A stretch of DNA of 64,000 nt from Xylophilus sp042867185. GTDB lineage: Bacteria; Pseudomonadota; Gammaproteobacteria; Burkholderiales; Burkholderiaceae_C. This document shows, piece by piece, positions 61,531-64,000 of this stretch (its first letter is position 1; each line of letters starts with the position of its first letter). The notes under the pieces were generated by a model. It made no database searches. It was not told where the DNA came from and was given only the letters and a program-made list of their open reading frames with translations. The stretch spans positions 243,356-307,355 of the forward strand of contig JBHZQV010000003.1 of NCBI GenBank assembly GCA_042867185.1. The letters run 5' to 3'. A program made the translations under genes and the position numbers.

Positions 61531-62313
61531 TCAGGCGCGTTTGCGGAACAGGGCCGAGGCGCCGCTGGCGCGCGACACCTGCGCGGCGATGTCGAGGATG
61601 GCCGGGCCCAGGTCGGCCATGCGCCGCTCCGACAGCCGCACCGACGGTCCGGCGATCGTCACCACGCCGATGGCCTGCCCGGCCGAGCCGACGACCGGTG
61701 CCGCCATCGCGGTCATGCCCGGCGAGAAGACTTCGTTGATCGTGCTGTAGCCGCGCTCCCGGGCGGCCGCCACATAGGCCATCACCGCGCCGATCGAGGT
61801 CGGCGCGTTGGGGCCGTAGTCCTTGGGATCGCACAGGCCCTTGCGCGCGATGATGGCCAACGCCTCGTCCTCGGGCATCGTCGCCAGCCAGGCGTGGCCC
61901 GCCGCGCTGCAGGGCAGGGCGACCGACAGGCCCATGTCGGGGTCGTAGCGCAGGCCGTGGCGCGCGCCCTGCGCCTTGGCGACGAAGATCAGGTCTTCTC
62001 CGTCGACCACCGCCAGCCGCACCAGCTCGCCCGAGGTGGCGGCCAGCTGTTCCAGCAGGGGTTGCGCCAGGTCGACGATGCCGGTGCGGCTGAGGTAGGA
62101 GAGCCCGATCGACACCAGCTTGGTGGTGAGGCGGTAGTGGCCGTCGTGCGCATCCTGGCGCGCGTAGCCGTAGCGGATCAGCTCGACCAGCAGCCGGTGG
62201 GCGGCCGACAACGGGATTTCCAGATCGCCCGCGAGGGTCGACAGTGCCACGCCCGCGGGATGCTCCGCCAGGTATTCCAGGATATGGAGACTGCGCTCCA
62301 GGGCTCCGCTCAT
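61531..62313 (-). CDS. IclR-family transcriptional regulator
   Basis: 260 residues from the ATG at 62313. The winged helix starts ALERSLHILEYLAEHPAGVALSTLAGDLEIP and LSAAHRLLVEL. The C-terminal GAF-like effector domain has GEDLIFVAKAQGARHGLR and AAPVVGSAGQAIGVVTIAGPS. It is divergent from the dctP gene (149 bp) and upstream of thuA on the same strand. Both neighbouring promoters hold the same operator, so it most likely controls dctP-aroQ, thuA-quinoprotein and its own gene. Confidence 0.92.
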   Translation of the reverse strand: MSGALERSLHILEYLAEHPAGVALSTLAGDLEIPLSAAHRLLVELIRYGYARQDAHDGHYRLTTKLVSIGLSYLSRTGIVDLAQPLLEQLAATSGELVRLAVVDGEDLIFVAKAQGARHGLRYDPDMGLSVALPCSAAGHAWLATMPEDEALAIIARKGLCDPKDYGPNAPTSIGAVMAYVAAARERGYSTINEVFSPGMTAMAAPVVGSAGQAIGVVTIAGPSVRLSERRMADLGPAILDIAAQVSRASGASALFRKRA

Positions 62314-62377
62314 GCTGCTGCTCCAACCGGGTCGAAAGCCCGGGACATCCGGGACTCTACCAACATCGGCAAGTGAA

Positions 62378-62400
62378 TTCCAGTTTGGAAAAACGTTCCA
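62378..62400. promoter_or_regulatory. Three-half-site IclR-type operator between iclR and dctP
   Basis: TTCCA (62378-62382), TGGAA (62386-62390) and TTCCA (62396-62400) are spaced by 3 and 5 bp. Read on the minus strand this is the same order and spacing as at 61388-61410. It lies between the divergent iclR and dctP starts. Confidence 0.7.
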
Positions 62401-62461
62401 TAATGCGTATGATGGCAGCTGCTCGCATTCGACGAGCGCCACACACCATGGGAGACAAACC

Positions 62462-63460
62462 GTGAGAATTGCCCGTACCCTGGCCGCATTCGGCCTCTGC
62501 CTCGTCGCTGCGGCGGCTACCGCCCAGCAAGACCGCACCATCCGCTTCGGTCACCTGAACAACGCCGACCATCCGGTGAGCTTCGGCGTCAAGCGCTTCT
62601 CGGAGCTGCTGGCCACCAAGAGCGGCGGCAAGATGAAGGTGCAGGAGTTCCCGGCCAACCAGCTCGGCAACGAGATGCAGCAGCAGTCGGCCCTGCAGGG
62701 CGGCGTGCAGCAGATGTCGGCGCCGGCGACCACCTCGCTCGCCGGCATCGTCAAGGAATTCGGCCTGGTCGATTTTCCGTTCGCGGTGGCCGACTTCGCG
62801 CAGGCCGACGCGCTGCTCGACGGCCCGCTGGGCCAGGCGCTGATCGCCAAGCTGCCCGAGAAGGGCCTGGTCGCCCTCGGCTACTGGGACCTGGGCTTTC
62901 GCAACGTCACCAACAGCCGCGGCCCGATCAAGCGTGCCGAAGACCTGGAGGGCCTGAAGATCCGGGTGATTCCCAACCCGGTGTTCCTGGAGACCTTCAA
63001 GGCGTTCAAGGCCAACCCGGTGCCGATGCCCTTCGCCGAGCTGTACGGCGCACTCGAGTCGCGCGCGGTCGACGGCCAGGAGAACCCGTTCTCGGTGATC
63101 CTGTCGAACAAGTTCTACGAGGTGCAGAAGTACGTCAGCGCCACCAACCATGTCTATGCGGCCAACATCGTGCTGGTCAGCAAGAAGTTCTGGGACCAGC
63201 TGACGCCGGTCGAGCAGAAGTGGATGCGCGAAGCCGCCGACGAGGCCCGCGGCTACCAGCGCCAGGTGAGCCGCGCCGCGGCGCAGAAATCGGTCGGCGA
63301 CCTGCAGGCCAAGGGCGCCCAGTTCAACGAGGTCGCGCCGGCCGAGCAGGCCCGCATGCGCCAGATCGCCAAGCCGGTGGTCGACCGTTTCGCCGCCCAG
63401 TACGACCCTGCCATCGTCAAGCTCTACAACGACGAGCTGACCCGCATCCGCAAACCCTGA
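62462..63460 (+). CDS. TRAP transporter substrate-binding protein (DctP family)
   Basis: 332 residues with a GTG start at 62462 and a GGGAGA ribosome site. A signal peptide ends AAAATAQQ. The DctP core reads TIRFGHLNNADHPVSFGVKRF, LRVIPNPVFLETFKAF-like, and YGALESRAVDGQENPFSVIL. The conserved arginine of the ligand carboxylate site lies in KIRVIPNP. TRAP importers take up carboxylates with Na+ or H+. No DctQ/DctM genes follow; the next gene is aroQ 16 bp on. Confidence 0.92.
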   Translation: MRIARTLAAFGLCLVAAAATAQQDRTIRFGHLNNADHPVSFGVKRFSELLATKSGGKMKVQEFPANQLGNEMQQQSALQGGVQQMSAPATTSLAGIVKEFGLVDFPFAVADFAQADALLDGPLGQALIAKLPEKGLVALGYWDLGFRNVTNSRGPIKRAEDLEGLKIRVIPNPVFLETFKAFKANPVPMPFAELYGALESRAVDGQENPFSVILSNKFYEVQKYVSATNHVYAANIVLVSKKFWDQLTPVEQKWMREAADEARGYQRQVSRAAAQKSVGDLQAKGAQFNEVAPAEQARMRQIAKPVVDRFAAQYDPAIVKLYNDELTRIRKP

Positions 63461-63476
63461 GCCGGAACCGAACGCC

Positions 63477-63929
63477 ATGAAGATCCTCGTCCTCCACGGA
63501 CCCAACCTCAACCTGTTCGGCCGCCGGGAGCCGCACATCTACGGCACCACCACGCTGGCCGAGATCGACGCGCGCATCGCCGCGCTCGCCACCGAGCTGG
63601 GCGCCGAAGTCGACACGCTGCAGTCCAACCACGAGGGCGCTCTGGTCGATTTCCTGCACCTGCACATGGACCGGGCGCAGGGCGCGCTGGTCAATCCCGC
63701 CGGGTTGACCCAGCACGGCGTGCCGCTGCACGATGCGATCAAGGCGATGCCGTTCCCGGTGATCGAGGTGCACATGTCGAACATCGCGGCCCGCGAGACC
63801 TGGCGTGCGCATTCGATCATCTCGCCGGCGGTGCGCGGCACGGTGCAGGGCCTGGGCCCGCAGTCGTACCTGGCGGCGTTCCGCGCGCTGGTCGAGATCG
63901 TGCGCGACGCCGGCCGCAAGACGGCCTAG
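63477..63929 (+). CDS. aroQ: 3-dehydroquinate dehydratase, type II
   Basis: 150 residues. The family start MKILVLHGPNLNLFGRREPHIYG holds the catalytic tyrosine. The EVHMSNIAARETWR segment and SIISP carry the catalytic histidine and substrate contacts. It interconverts 3-dehydroquinate and 3-dehydroshikimate, in aromatic amino-acid synthesis or in quinate breakdown. In many Comamonadaceae the biosynthetic aroQ precedes accB-accC. Here it follows a TRAP receptor gene, with only 71 bp left in the window, so a catabolic role is possible. Confidence 0.95.
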   Translation: MKILVLHGPNLNLFGRREPHIYGTTTLAEIDARIAALATELGAEVDTLQSNHEGALVDFLHLHMDRAQGALVNPAGLTQHGVPLHDAIKAMPFPVIEVHMSNIAARETWRAHSIISPAVRGTVQGLGPQSYLAAFRALVEIVRDAGRKTA

Positions 63930-64000
63930 GTGTGAAGCGTCAAGAGGTTGTTTGCAGATTTGAGTCGGGCGATGGGCGCGATGCGCCCGATGCCGCTGTG
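63930..64000. other. Sequence after aroQ
   Basis: No gene is recognisable in the last 71 bp. A small hairpin GGGCGC-GAT-GCGCCC lies near 63974-63988, without a U-tract. Confidence 0.5.

Noticed and set aside
57967..62376. A 1469-codon plus-strand frame opposite the quinoprotein, thuA and iclR genes
   Set aside because: It crosses several real genes and the operator; composition is typical for antisense of GC-rich genes.

Overview
The window is GC-rich DNA with dense coding, many 4-bp ATGA/GTGA overlaps and families typical of the Burkholderiales: several Bug-type solute receptors, an ImuA-ImuB-DnaE2 SOS operon, Gram-negative porins and the pcm-rhodanese-tolC order. A member of the Comamonadaceae (Acidovorax/Variovorax/Xylophilus relatives) is the best guess. 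No rRNA, tRNA, CRISPR array or complete insertion sequence is visible. Apart from one AT-rich island the sequence reads as chromosome.

Layout. 1-8.4 kb: end of a phosphatase gene, a ketopantoate-reductase-like gene and a leftward metal-efflux operon (small secreted protein, outer-membrane channel, membrane-fusion protein, RND pump, PII-like protein). 8.5-12.4 kb: tolC, rhodanese, pcm, a TetR regulator and msrA. 12.5-18.4 kb: a ZnuD-type TonB receptor with a His-rich leader gene, pdxH, a MobA-like nucleotidyltransferase, a SodC-like protein that has lost most metal ligands, a ChaC-like enzyme and an OmpA-like protein. 18.4-24.1 kb: a selenium locus in which selD-selU is divergent from a four-gene ABC importer of the putative selenate family. 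24.1-30.2 kb: DUF2937, pssA, DUF3482 GTPase, DUF2868 and an ABC exporter. 30.3-36.8 kb: LexA-controlled imuA-imuB-dnaE2. 37-40.3 kb: rhtA, a pseudouridine synthase, a GST and a 3-methyladenine DNA glycosylase.

40.2-42.4 kb holds the clearest accessory segment. About 2.0 kb of AT-rich DNA sits between two direct copies (185 bp, 3 mismatches) of the 3' end of the DNA glycosylase gene. It encodes a calcium-loop protein, a 41-residue membrane peptide that is easily missed, and a lipoprotein-like ORF with an apparent frameshift in a T-run. 42.7-48.9 kb: a porin, a candidate structured RNA of about 187 nt with a near-consensus sigma-70 promoter and an intrinsic terminator, a ParB-like protein, a four-gene operon led by a small J-domain protein, and a YebC regulator.

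49-64 kb is catabolic: a Bug receptor with a class II aldolase, an FMN reductase, serine acetyltransferase and a metallopeptidase; then a crotonase-Bug-CoA-transferase operon divergent from a GntR regulator; then a unit governed by an IclR regulator. In that unit a thuA-quinoprotein operon and a TRAP receptor-aroQ pair carry the same 23-bp three-half-site operator in opposite orientation, so one regulator probably controls both. The enzymes would fit uptake and periplasmic oxidation of a hydroaromatic or polyol acid, but the substrate is not proven.
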